62,754 nt of DNA. Source: an uncultured Lachnospiraceae bacterium (GTDB lineage: Bacteria > Bacillota > Clostridia > Lachnospirales > Lachnospiraceae). Made by a program: the position numbers and the translations under genes. Under the pieces are notes generated by a model. That model saw nothing but the letters and a program-made list of their open reading frames with translations. It was not told the origin of the DNA and did not search any database. The DNA is taken from the NCBI GenBank assembly GCA_902780385.1, contig CACZFF010000028.1:1-62754 (forward strand), read 5' to 3'. Below, piece after piece: positions 54,843 through 62,754 of the stretch; position 1 is the first letter of the stretch, and every line of letters begins with the position of its first letter.

Positions 54843-55724
54843 ATGATTATGAGACAGTACAGCGAATTGAATCCGGAAATGCCGATCGGTGTCTTTGATT
54901 CCGGTATCGGCGGTCTCACTGTCGCGCGGGAGATCATGCGCCAGATTCCCAACGAAAAGATCGTTTATTTTGGAGATACGGCACGTGTTCCCTACGGAAG
55001 CAAATCGAGGGAGACCGTGACGCGCTATTGCAGGCAGATCGTCCGTTTCCTTTTGGAGCGCAAAGTCAAGGCCATTGCGATTGCCTGCAATACGGCAAGT
55101 GCATATGCCCTTCCGGAGATCGAGCGGGAATGCCCGGTTCCGGTCATCGGTGTGATCCGTCCCGGAGCCCGCACTGCATGTGAATGCACCAAAAACGGCA
55201 GGATCGGTGTCATCGGCACACGTGCGACGGTTTCCAGTGACTCTTACACGGAGTTTATCCATCAGATCATGCCCGATGCCCAGGTCTTCGCCCAGGCCTG
55301 TCCGCTTCTTGTCCCCCTTGTGGAAGAGGGACTGTGGGAGGATCCGGTGACAGACGAGATCACTCGAAGATATATGGCATCCCTTCTGCATCACGGGATC
55401 GACACATTGATCATGGGATGTACCCACTATCCGCTGATCCGCAAAACGATCGGCAGGGCAGCGGGTGATTCGATTTCTCTGATCAATCCCGCCTATGAAA
55501 CGGCTATGGAGCTTCGCAGCATGCTCGACAATATGGGACTTCTGGCTGACCACCGTCCCGCCCTGGGGACAGGTGTTCCCCAGTACCGTTTTTATGTCAG
55601 CGATATGGCCAACCAGTTCCAGCAGTTTGCCAATTCCATCATTAAGTACGGGATCCTGGCATCGGAAAAGATCGATATACATACCTATTCCTCAGCCCCG
55701 CTCTCCGCAGGGGAGAAAAGCTGA
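54843..55724 (+). CDS. murI: Glutamate racemase
   Basis: A 293-residue cofactor-independent racemase providing D-glutamate for peptidoglycan. FDSGIGGLTVAREIM near the start, AIACNTASAYALPE (first catalytic Cys) and MGCTHYPLIRKTI (second catalytic Cys) are intact. The 25-30 residue C-terminal extension is modest. No strong ribosome site is seen. The stop overlaps the next start by one base, so they are coupled. Confidence 0.95.
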   Translation: MIMRQYSELNPEMPIGVFDSGIGGLTVAREIMRQIPNEKIVYFGDTARVPYGSKSRETVTRYCRQIVRFLLERKVKAIAIACNTASAYALPEIERECPVPVIGVIRPGARTACECTKNGRIGVIGTRATVSSDSYTEFIHQIMPDAQVFAQACPLLVPLVEEGLWEDPVTDEITRRYMASLLHHGIDTLIMGCTHYPLIRKTIGRAAGDSISLINPAYETAMELRSMLDNMGLLADHRPALGTGVPQYRFYVSDMANQFQQFANSIIKYGILASEKIDIHTYSSAPLSAGEKS

Positions 55725-56362
55725 TGACCGCCATGTCCGGCGCCGGAAAAGGAGGAGGAAGAGGTCTCTGCGACGGGGGAGATCGATTTGCCATGGAAGA
55801 TCATTTTCATAAGGCGGATCCCCCGGAGACAATGCCGGATCAGGAGGGAGTGCCTGTTCTTCTGACTGTGACGGGTAAGCAGACTGACCCGGACGGAAGC
55901 ACACAGGAGAACACCTCTGTGTATCGGGCGGTCTGCAGAAATAAAGAGGATGGATTCTTTTTTTCCTATTTTGACGAAGGAACCAAGGTCAACCTCTTTT
56001 TATCCCGCGGCAGCGCCTGGATGCAGAGAGGGACGGTCAGAAGCGCCCGGATGGTCTTTGACCCTTCTGTGCCTTCGACCAGATGCAGCTATGAGACTGA
56101 TTACGGCATTATCCCTATGGAGATACGCACGGAAGGCATCTCCGTGATGGCGGGGGGCCTGCGCAGAAAAAGTGTCGAAAGCAGGAAAAGCATTGCGGAT
56201 GACAGGGTCAGCAATAGGGACAGCAGCATCAGCGGGAACCGGAGCGATGACTTTTCCCGGGCTGCCCGGAGCCTTCAGGCACGGATCCGTTATACCCTTG
56301 TCATGGACCGGGAATACGAGCTGAAATGTTCAGTGACAATAAAAACGCAGCAGATCGTCTGA
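55724..56362 (+). CDS. DUF1934 (YwiB-like) protein
   Basis: A 212-residue protein whose central part (PVLLTVTGKQTDPDG to the C-terminal beta strands, including CSYETDYGIIPMEIRT) matches DUF1934/YwiB, a small beta-barrel family of unknown role. Two unusual features are a Gly/Ala-rich N-terminal extension of about 45 residues and a Ser/Arg/Asn-rich insertion (about 145-185). A later ATG around codon 24 is an alternative start. It overlaps murI by one base (TGATG). Confidence 0.75.
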   Translation: MTAMSGAGKGGGRGLCDGGDRFAMEDHFHKADPPETMPDQEGVPVLLTVTGKQTDPDGSTQENTSVYRAVCRNKEDGFFFSYFDEGTKVNLFLSRGSAWMQRGTVRSARMVFDPSVPSTRCSYETDYGIIPMEIRTEGISVMAGGLRRKSVESRKSIADDRVSNRDSSISGNRSDDFSRAARSLQARIRYTLVMDREYELKCSVTIKTQQIV

Positions 56363-56386
56363 TGATCTGCTGCGTTCTTTTTTCTC
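56345..56386 (+). terminator. Terminator of the murI operon
   Basis: Perfect 12-bp stem ACGCAGCAGATC / GATCTGCTGCGT (56345-56356, 56364-56375), then TCTTTTTTCTC. It overlaps the DUF1934 stop codon. Confidence 0.92.
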
Positions 56387-56407
56387 TTTATTGCTGCCTT
56401 ATGTAAA

Positions 56408-56875
56408 TTATTTTACAGGCTTGGCACCGGCCTTTTCCTGAAGCTTTTCGACCCAGCTCTTTTTCCTGGGAGTGGTATCTGTCTGAAGACGTCCGCGGAG
56501 TCCCTTGACTTCCACAATATAAATGCCGCTCACCATTGCCTTGATCTGCTTCTTGACAGGGATGCTGTCAAAAATCTTTTCATCGCAGATGAAGTTGATG
56601 AACTGCGGACCGACCTTTGCCTTGACCACCGGTACCTTGGAACGCTTGGCGTACCACGGAGTCTGCTGGATGACCTGATCGGGAAGGCCCGACTCCTTCA
56701 GCTTCAGCCGCTTCTTGTCAATGACCAGCAGCGTCATGGGCTGCTTCATGGCCTGGATTTGTTCGTTTGACTGTTCCTGCCTTGCCTGCAGGCGCTTACC
56801 GATAAAATACAGTGCTATGAGCACGCCTACAAGGATGACAGTTATAATGAGTAATATAATTGTTACACGGCTCAA
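56408..56875 (-). CDS. Single-pass membrane protein of unknown function
   Basis: A 155-residue protein with an N-terminal helix (VTIILLIITVILVGVLIALYFIG), then a soluble domain on the cytoplasmic side if the basic KRLQARQ following the helix sits inside. The central stretch, KQPMTLLVIDKKRLKLKESG to GIYIVEVKGLRGRL, is well ordered and looks like a beta-rich fold. I have no family name for it, though proteins of this type seem common in Lachnospiraceae. It is monocistronic. Confidence 0.75.
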   Translation of the reverse strand: MSRVTIILLIITVILVGVLIALYFIGKRLQARQEQSNEQIQAMKQPMTLLVIDKKRLKLKESGLPDQVIQQTPWYAKRSKVPVVKAKVGPQFINFICDEKIFDSIPVKKQIKAMVSGIYIVEVKGLRGRLQTDTTPRKKSWVEKLQEKAGAKPVK

Positions 56876-57018
56876 GATAAACCCTCCATCTGTTCTTCAT
56901 TTTTAAATATCTACTGAAAATATAATCTGTATCCGCCGTATCACGGCGACTATTTTTGGCTGTTAATCATTCTAACATTCTTTTCCTGTCAAAACAAGAC
57001 AGAAGTGTAAAGGTATTA

Positions 57019-57068
57019 GGGGAGACGGGTTGGAGACAGGTTGGAGACAGGGGACGGTTCTCTTCCCC
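57019..57068. repeat. REP-like element, copy 2 (degenerate)
   Basis: GGGGAGAC followed by two TTGGAGACAGG units, the GGGGACGGTTCTC core and TTCCCCC. Arms are imperfect compared with copy 1 (50050). It lies in the 364-base gap 56876-57239. Confidence 0.7.
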
Positions 57069-57138
57069 CGGCATGTTTACAGCATTGTTTTCAACACAGT
57101 TTTTTCAGAATTCTTCCCTTTTAAGTTTTCAGGTCCTG

Positions 57139-57222
57139 TGATACACTATAGCAGTTAATATCTTTTTCAGGTAAGTAATGCTGGACAAAAAGAGCAGAAT
57201 AACAGATGTAAACTGCTCTTTT
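57139..57222 (+). promoter_or_regulatory. Extended -10 promoter and leader hairpin of the foldase gene
   Basis: TGA-TACACT (57139-57147) is an extended -10. The leader contains a perfect 10-bp stem AAAAGAGCAG / CTGCTCTTTT (57188-57197, 57213-57222) only 17 bases before the start codon, placed like an attenuator or translation modulator. Confidence 0.5.
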
Positions 57223-57239
57223 CAAATGGAGGTAAACGA

Positions 57240-58607
57240 ATGAACAAAAACGTGCTTGCCCTGATTGCGGGCGCAGCAGCCCTGTGCATGATGACAGCCG
57301 GCTGCAGTTCGCAGACAGCAGACAACACTACAGCAACAGCAACAGAAGGCGCTACATCGGCTGCAGCGGCAACGACTGCGGCAGCAGCCGCTGCGGAAGA
57401 GGAGCCGGGCTGGCAGGATGATGACATGGCATATCTCTCCGGCATTAAAGCGTCGGATTATGTCGAACTGCCCGATGGATATAAACATCAGGAAGTAGAG
57501 GCCGCGAAACCCAAGGATCCCACGGATGAGGATGTAGAGAAAAGGATCGAGGCAGTCCTGCAGAGTAACGGAACTCTCGAGGAAGTCGACCGCAAGGTCG
57601 AGGAATGGGATACCGTCAATATCGATTATGTCGGAAAGATCGACGGGAAAGAATTTGAAGGCGGCAGCGGAAACTACGATCTGGTCATCGGTTCCGGCAC
57701 TTTCATCGAAGGATTCGAGGATGGCCTGATCGGTGCAAAAAAGGGTGAAAAACTGGATCTGAATCTGAAGTTTCCTGAGAGCTATCCGGCGGCGGATGTT
57801 GCCGGCAAGGATGTTGTCTTTACCGTCACTGTCAACAAGATTTCCGATTATAAGCTCACAGATGATTTCGTCAAGAGCCTGAATCTGACCAATGCCTTCG
57901 GACAGGCTGTCACAGACGTATCTACTTTCCAGGAATATGTCCGCAGCAATATGATCGAAGAGAATGAAGCTGCTTATACATGGACTGTCAGGCACCAGAT
58001 CGACAACCGGCTTCTGGAGACCTGCACCTTCAAGCAGGATATCCCCGAAAATATGCTGGAGAGCTATTATTTCCAGTATCAGAATTATCTGAATAATGCT
58101 GCTTCCGCCAGTTACATGGATCTGCCCACATATATGCAGAGACAGTACGGTGCAACCCAGGATAATTACGAGACCATGATCCATGATTTCGCCAAACAGG
58201 GCGCGCAGCTGGGGATCATTTATCAGGCGATCGCGGATGAGCGTGAACTCAACCCCACCGCGGAAGAGATCCAGGGAGCGATCGGCGAGTATGTGAAGGC
58301 CGATACCACCGGATTAAAGGCGGACGATCTGGATCGTTTTATCAAGGAGTATATCCGCGACGAGCTCGTGAGCAACCGCGTGCGCAGCTGGCTTTATGAA
58401 AACTGTAAAGTGACAGAGCCCGAAGATGATTCCGAAGAAAAATCCGATGAGGACGCTTCTGCATCCGAAACATCTGAAGAGAACACTGAGGATGCTTCCG
58501 CCGGCAATTCTTCTTCTGACAATGCGGAGAATGCAGACACCGGCTCTTCGGCAGAGGATTCCGGCGAGGGACAGACCGCAGACAGCGCGGCCGCGCATGA
58601 AAACTAA
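57240..58607 (+). CDS. Secreted trigger-factor-like FKBP peptidyl-prolyl isomerase lipoprotein
   Basis: A 455-residue lipoprotein. The signal peptide ends in the lipobox MTAGC (Cys22). After an Ala/Thr-rich linker the protein resembles trigger factor parts: an FKBP-type isomerase domain (DTVNIDYVGKIDGKEFEGGS, GSGTFIEGFEDGLIGAKKGE) and a helical C-terminal arm. It lacks the ribosome-binding N-terminal domain, which fits an extracytoplasmic foldase. The last 60 residues are a Ser/Glu/Asp-rich tail. It should help fold exported proteins, like PrsA in bacilli. Confidence 0.88.
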   Translation: MNKNVLALIAGAAALCMMTAGCSSQTADNTTATATEGATSAAAATTAAAAAAEEEPGWQDDDMAYLSGIKASDYVELPDGYKHQEVEAAKPKDPTDEDVEKRIEAVLQSNGTLEEVDRKVEEWDTVNIDYVGKIDGKEFEGGSGNYDLVIGSGTFIEGFEDGLIGAKKGEKLDLNLKFPESYPAADVAGKDVVFTVTVNKISDYKLTDDFVKSLNLTNAFGQAVTDVSTFQEYVRSNMIEENEAAYTWTVRHQIDNRLLETCTFKQDIPENMLESYYFQYQNYLNNAASASYMDLPTYMQRQYGATQDNYETMIHDFAKQGAQLGIIYQAIADERELNPTAEEIQGAIGEYVKADTTGLKADDLDRFIKEYIRDELVSNRVRSWLYENCKVTEPEDDSEEKSDEDASASETSEENTEDASAGNSSSDNAENADTGSSAEDSGEGQTADSAAAHEN

Positions 58608-58667
58608 AACAAAAACAGATTATTCACTATTCAAGGAAGAAAAGACTCGAAAAGAGGGGAAAACAGT

Positions 58668-60071
<1,404 letters not shown>

Positions 60072-60133
60072 TCGAACATTGGCGAAGAGCCATACACACA
60101 ACCGCTTGATCGGAATTTTGCAGTAAATAAAAG

Positions 60134-60176
60134 CACAGGCGCGTCGAGCTTGCTCGAAAGCGCCTGTGTTTTTTTT
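60134..60176 (+). terminator. Terminator of asnS
   Basis: CACAGGCGC / GCGCCTGTG (60134-60142, 60160-60168) with an inner TCGAG/CTCGA hairpin, followed by eight Ts. Confidence 0.92.
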
Positions 60177-60181
60177 GCCGG

Positions 60182-60210
60182 GGGAGACAGGGGACGGTTC
60201 TTTGTCTCCC
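60182..60210. repeat. REP-like element, copy 3
   Basis: GGGAGACA / TGTCTCCC (60182-60189, 60203-60210) around the same loop GGGGACGGTTCTT as copy 1. It directly abuts the -35 box of the next promoter. Confidence 0.8.
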
Positions 60211-60240
60211 TTGACAGCAACTTCCGCTTTCGTGTAATAT
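60211..60240 (+). promoter_or_regulatory. Sigma-A promoter of the SAM-riboswitch transcript
   Basis: TTGACA (60211-60216), 18-base spacer, TAATAT (60235-60240); predicted start about 60247, at the riboswitch P1 helix. Confidence 0.85.
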
Positions 60241-60243
60241 TAA

Positions 60244-60387
60244 TCATGCCTATAGGGAGTGCGCGAGAGACAAGCTCGATGACCGCACAGCAACCTGCTG
60301 ATCACTGCAGTAAGGTGCTAAAGCTTGAACGATGGGTGTGAATCGTGATCTTTGCTGCACCTGTCTTAACGATGGGTGCTTTTTTTA
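60244..60387 (+). promoter_or_regulatory. SAM-type riboswitch (S-box / SAM-I-IV-like) with terminator
   Basis: Core features of the S-box aptamer are visible: CGAG-AGACAAG-CTCG-ATGA (P3 with the conserved AUGA, 60264-60281), CAGCAACC (about 60288-60295) and AAGGTGCTAA (about 60312-60321). P1 can form from TCATGCC (60244-60250) and GGTGTGA (60335-60341); P2 from GTGCG/CGCAC (60259-60263, 60284-60288). A terminator, GCACCT / GGGTGC plus eight Ts, follows (60357-60387). AACGATGGGTG occurs in both the P1 3' strand and the terminator, so GCACC can pair with either. That is the mutually exclusive switch expected if SAM binding favours termination. The usual kink-turn sequence is not obvious, suggesting the SAM-I/IV variant. 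Confidence 0.78.
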
Positions 60388-60479
60388 TTGTATTTTCATT
60401 GATAAGCTGACAAGCTTCGGCTCATGTCCGCACTCCCGGGAAATCAGATTATCTTTATCTTTACAGGAGGACGACATCT

Positions 60480-60875
60480 ATGAAGAAATCGCTGAGAAAA
60501 GAGAGAACCGTGACAGAGCTTCTGGCTGTGAAAAACAAAAGCCTGATCGACAGGATCCGGTACAGGAATCTGCCGCGCCATACCTTTATTTACTGCAGAA
60601 GCCGGAACATTGCCGAACGATTCCTTGCCGATGCAGAGGCGGAAGGCTTCACCTTCGGGGACGGTAGAAAGCCTGCAGAAAAAGAATATGATGATATTTT
60701 TTCTCTGCATGATGACCTCACGATCTCCTATACCGGATGGGCAGGACATGTGCTGTTCAGAAACGCCGTCGGGAACCTTATACGCATCGACTACGGGAAA
60801 TATATTGCGGGAGCTTCGGATTATCAAATGCCCTGCGCACGCGGGCGGAAAAACAGATCGCCGCGTCCTTGTTGA
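60480..60875 (+). CDS. Unknown 131-residue protein under SAM-riboswitch control
   Basis: Starts MKKSLRKERTVTELLAVKNK after a strong AGGAGG site. It is basic at the N-terminus, with a mixed alpha/beta middle (TFIYCRSRNIAERFLADAEA, then ISYTGWAGHVLFRN) and a short Cys/Arg/Pro tail. No signal peptide, membrane helix or metal motif is evident, and I recognise no family. The clear riboswitch in front predicts a role tied to methionine or SAM supply, such as regulation, transport support or recycling, but the protein itself does not show one. It is the only gene between that leader and fba. Confidence 0.7.
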   Translation: MKKSLRKERTVTELLAVKNKSLIDRIRYRNLPRHTFIYCRSRNIAERFLADAEAEGFTFGDGRKPAEKEYDDIFSLHDDLTISYTGWAGHVLFRNAVGNLIRIDYGKYIAGASDYQMPCARGRKNRSPRPC

Positions 60876-60942
60876 ATACTGATAAAAAAACCTGCTGATC
60901 AATTTAAAAATTGTGGATATTGAACATCTTTGCCGCAATTCG

Positions 60943-60951
60943 TGCTATTAT
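60943..60951 (+). promoter_or_regulatory. Extended -10 promoter of fba
   Basis: TGC-TATTAT, with TTGAAC about 20 bases further upstream. The predicted start lies about 45 bases before the ATG. Confidence 0.6.
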
Positions 60952-61001
60952 ATATACATACCTGCATCATTTGTATTTTCTTAAAAAAGGAGGAAAAAGA
61001 A

Positions 61002-61940
61002 ATGGCACTTGTAACCACGACAGAGATGTTTAAAAAGGCTTATGATGGAGGCTATGCGATTGGCGCCTTCAACGTCAACAACATGGAGATCGTCCAGGCC
61101 ATCACTGAGGCAGCTGCCGAGCTGAAATCCCCTGTCATCCTGCAGGCTTCCGCGGGCGCCAGAAAGTATGCCAATTCCGTATACCTGAAAAAACTGGTTG
61201 AGGCAGCTGTAGAGCTGTATCCGGATATCCCGATCGCCCTGCATCTGGACCACGGCGCAGACTTTAATGTTTGCAAGGAATGCGTCGACGGCGGCTTTAC
61301 TTCCGTCATGATCGACTATTCCAGCCATTCCTTTGAGGAGAATATCGAGGAGTCCAGACGTGTTGCGGAGTATGCGCATGAGCACGGCGTAGTCGTAGAG
61401 GCTGAGCTCGGAACACTTGCAGGCATCGAGGATGCCGTCAAGGTTGACGCCGACAAGGCAATGTTCACAGATCCCGACGAAGTCGAGGAATTTGTCAAGA
61501 GAACCGGCGTGGATTCCCTTGCGATCGCAATCGGCACCAGCCACGGCGCATACAAATTCAAACCCGGCACAGATCCCAAGCTCCGCTTTGATGTTCTGGA
61601 GGAAGTGGCCAGAAGACTGCCCGGATTCCCGATCGTTCTCCATGGCTCCTCCTCTGTTCCGCAGGAGTATGTAAAGATCATCAATGCCCACGGCGGCGCT
61701 CTGAAGGATGCCATCGGCGTACCCGAGGATCAGCTTCGCAAAGCAGCTGCAGGCGCGGTCTGCAAGATCAATATCGACTCGGATCTCCGCCTCGGCATGA
61801 CAGCCGGTATCCGCGAGCACTTCGTGGCACATCCGGATCACTTCGATCCCAGACAGTACATCGGCGACGGCCGCAAGTATGTCAAGGACATCGTTGCGCA
61901 CAAGATCACCAAGGTGCTCGGATCCGACGGCAAGGCATGA
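61002..61940 (+). CDS. fba: Class II fructose-bisphosphate aldolase
   Basis: A 312-residue zinc-dependent aldolase of glycolysis. The start MALVTTTEMFKKAYDGGYAI has AAGGAGG upstream. Metal-binding HLDHGADF (near 81-88), EAELGTLAGIED, and the C-terminal VLHGSSSVPQEY and KINIDSDLRLGM are all in place. Strong codon preference suggests high expression. It is monocistronic and ends at a long hairpin. Confidence 0.96.
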   Translation: MALVTTTEMFKKAYDGGYAIGAFNVNNMEIVQAITEAAAELKSPVILQASAGARKYANSVYLKKLVEAAVELYPDIPIALHLDHGADFNVCKECVDGGFTSVMIDYSSHSFEENIEESRRVAEYAHEHGVVVEAELGTLAGIEDAVKVDADKAMFTDPDEVEEFVKRTGVDSLAIAIGTSHGAYKFKPGTDPKLRFDVLEEVARRLPGFPIVLHGSSSVPQEYVKIINAHGGALKDAIGVPEDQLRKAAAGAVCKINIDSDLRLGMTAGIREHFVAHPDHFDPRQYIGDGRKYVKDIVAHKITKVLGSDGKA

Positions 61941-61976
61941 TCCGCTGATAACAAACATCGTTAAATCCTGATTTAA

Positions 61977-62016
61977 ACAGGGGCCGTTTCCCGGTGTGCC
62001 GGGAAACGGCCCCTGT
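61977..62016. terminator. Long hairpin between fba and the GNAT gene
   Basis: A perfect 18-bp stem (61977-61994 with 61999-62016) and a TGTG loop. The plus-strand side lacks a T run; the minus strand has TTTAAAT after it. It serves the two convergent genes. Confidence 0.8.
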
Positions 62017-62027
62017 CTGCAGAGCAT

Positions 62028-62609
62028 CTACCTGATCCATTTGTCTGTGACGGTCGGTCTGTCGTATCCCCAGTCTTCATCCACTGCATGAACGACCAGC
62101 TGAAAGCCGTTTTTCCTTAGCACATTGGCAGAGGCCCGGTTTTCAAGCATGGTGCTGGCAGTGATGATCTCGATATCTGTCTCGTTATAGAGATAGTCAA
62201 TCATCATTCCCAGGGCTTCGCGTGCGATTCCTTTTCCCCAGTATCGCTCCAGGAGCCTGTAGCCCACACTGATTTTGTGGATCGGATCCCGATATCCGTA
62301 CATTTCCGCCAGGCCGCAGAATTCATCCTCCATGAATACCCCCAGGATAATCGACTCTTTCCAGCATTCGTCATAAAGATGGTCGATCACATACCCGACA
62401 TCCGGATATTTCTGTTCGAACAGAAACGTCGGCAGATACCGATAAACGCTGGGGCTGTCCACCAGTTCCTGCAGACCGGACTGATCTGCCCGGGTCAGGC
62501 GTCTTAATGTGAGCCTTGTCCCCTTCAGGAAGGGTATTTCGGAAAACAGCTTCTTTTTTACAGGACTGTTTAAATTTGAACCGGCGGTTTCACCTGTCTG
62601 CTTCAGCAT
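62028..62609 (-). CDS. GNAT-family N-acetyltransferase
   Basis: A 193-residue RimJ/RimL-type acetyltransferase. The start at 62609 (MLKQTGETAGSNLN) has AAGGAGAT ahead; upstream in-frame starts lack a site. Family features are LTLRRLTRADQSGLQELV near the start, then VGYRLLERYWGKGIAREALG, the acetyl-CoA binding V/Q-x-x-G-x-G/A segment, and ENRASANVLRKNGFQLV. The substrate could be a ribosomal protein N-terminus or an antibiotic; not readable here. The last 145 bases of the window show no gene, but GGGAGG near the very end may be a ribosome site for a gene starting beyond it. Confidence 0.9.
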   Translation of the reverse strand: MLKQTGETAGSNLNSPVKKKLFSEIPFLKGTRLTLRRLTRADQSGLQELVDSPSVYRYLPTFLFEQKYPDVGYVIDHLYDECWKESIILGVFMEDEFCGLAEMYGYRDPIHKISVGYRLLERYWGKGIAREALGMMIDYLYNETDIEIITASTMLENRASANVLRKNGFQLVVHAVDEDWGYDRPTVTDKWIR

Positions 62610-62754
62610 TGTATTCGATCTCCTTTTGAGAAAAACCTTTGCAGACCAAGTATAAACGTAAGCGTCAAATGTCATGTACCTTTTATTGAGAGCCCCATCC
62701 CTTTATGATGGTGTGTAACTGGATACTTATACACACTTACTGGGAGGTTCTCAT

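Overview
The window reads as a chromosomal core segment of an anaerobic Gram-positive Firmicute, most likely a fairly GC-rich member of the Clostridia, family Lachnospiraceae. This rests on the gene content: gdpP-rplI-dnaB, a glgC/glgD pair next to spoVG-pth-mfd, a single-chain pyruvate:ferredoxin oxidoreductase with a small 2[4Fe-4S] ferredoxin, mecA, the dnaD/dnaI-type primosome genes, a pyrK/pyrD(1B) pair, strong AGGAGG ribosome sites and many intrinsic terminators. The exact genus is not claimed. I see no prophage, CRISPR array, complete insertion sequence, rRNA or tRNA gene.

Layout. 1-11.1 kb: a TetR regulator, an AraC regulator, a DUF1846 protein, then a five-gene oligopeptide/dipeptide-type ABC uptake operon (binding lipoprotein, two permeases, two ATPases) facing a second AraC regulator. 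11.1-17.8 kb: a candidate structured RNA with a strong terminator, a membrane-anchored zinc-ribbon/leucine-rich-repeat protein and a heterodimeric ABC exporter with one degenerate ATP site. 17.9-22.1 kb: c-di-AMP phosphodiesterase GdpP, ribosomal protein L9 and replicative helicase. 22.2-28.7 kb: aryl-CoA ligase, a double-ACT protein and, on the other strand, ferredoxin and pyruvate:ferredoxin oxidoreductase. 28.9-36.5 kb: mecA, a GH18 glycosidase, Sua5, upp, dCMP deaminase and prs. 36.7-40.7 kb (minus): dnaI-like loader, DnaD protein and murC, with a cluster of DnaA-box sequences between murC and dnaD. 41.3-48.6 kb: glgC, glgD, spoVG, pth, mfd. 48.7-56.9 kb: pyrC, plsC, pyrK, pyrD, ispE, a GntR regulator, murI, a DUF1934 protein and a membrane protein. 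57.2-62.6 kb: a secreted trigger-factor-like foldase, asnS, a SAM-type riboswitch in front of an unknown 131-residue gene, class II fructose-bisphosphate aldolase and a GNAT acetyltransferase.

Much of this is housekeeping: replication (dnaB, dnaD, dnaI), pyrimidine and PRPP metabolism (prs, upp, comEB, pyrC, pyrK, pyrD), glycogen synthesis (glgC, glgD), wall precursors (murC, murI) and pyruvate/glycolytic metabolism (nifJ, fba). The less ordinary material is mostly outside the genes: (i) the SAM-type riboswitch with its own sigma-A promoter and terminator controlling a small gene of unknown function; (ii) DnaA boxes in front of the helicase-loader genes; (iii) short tandem duplications that begin at or just after stop codons (dnaB, mecA, a 99-residue gene, upp); (iv) two families of dispersed intergenic elements, three copies each; (v) a candidate non-coding RNA at about 11.33-11.58 kb. 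All functional names come from reading the translated sequence by eye; no database search was run.
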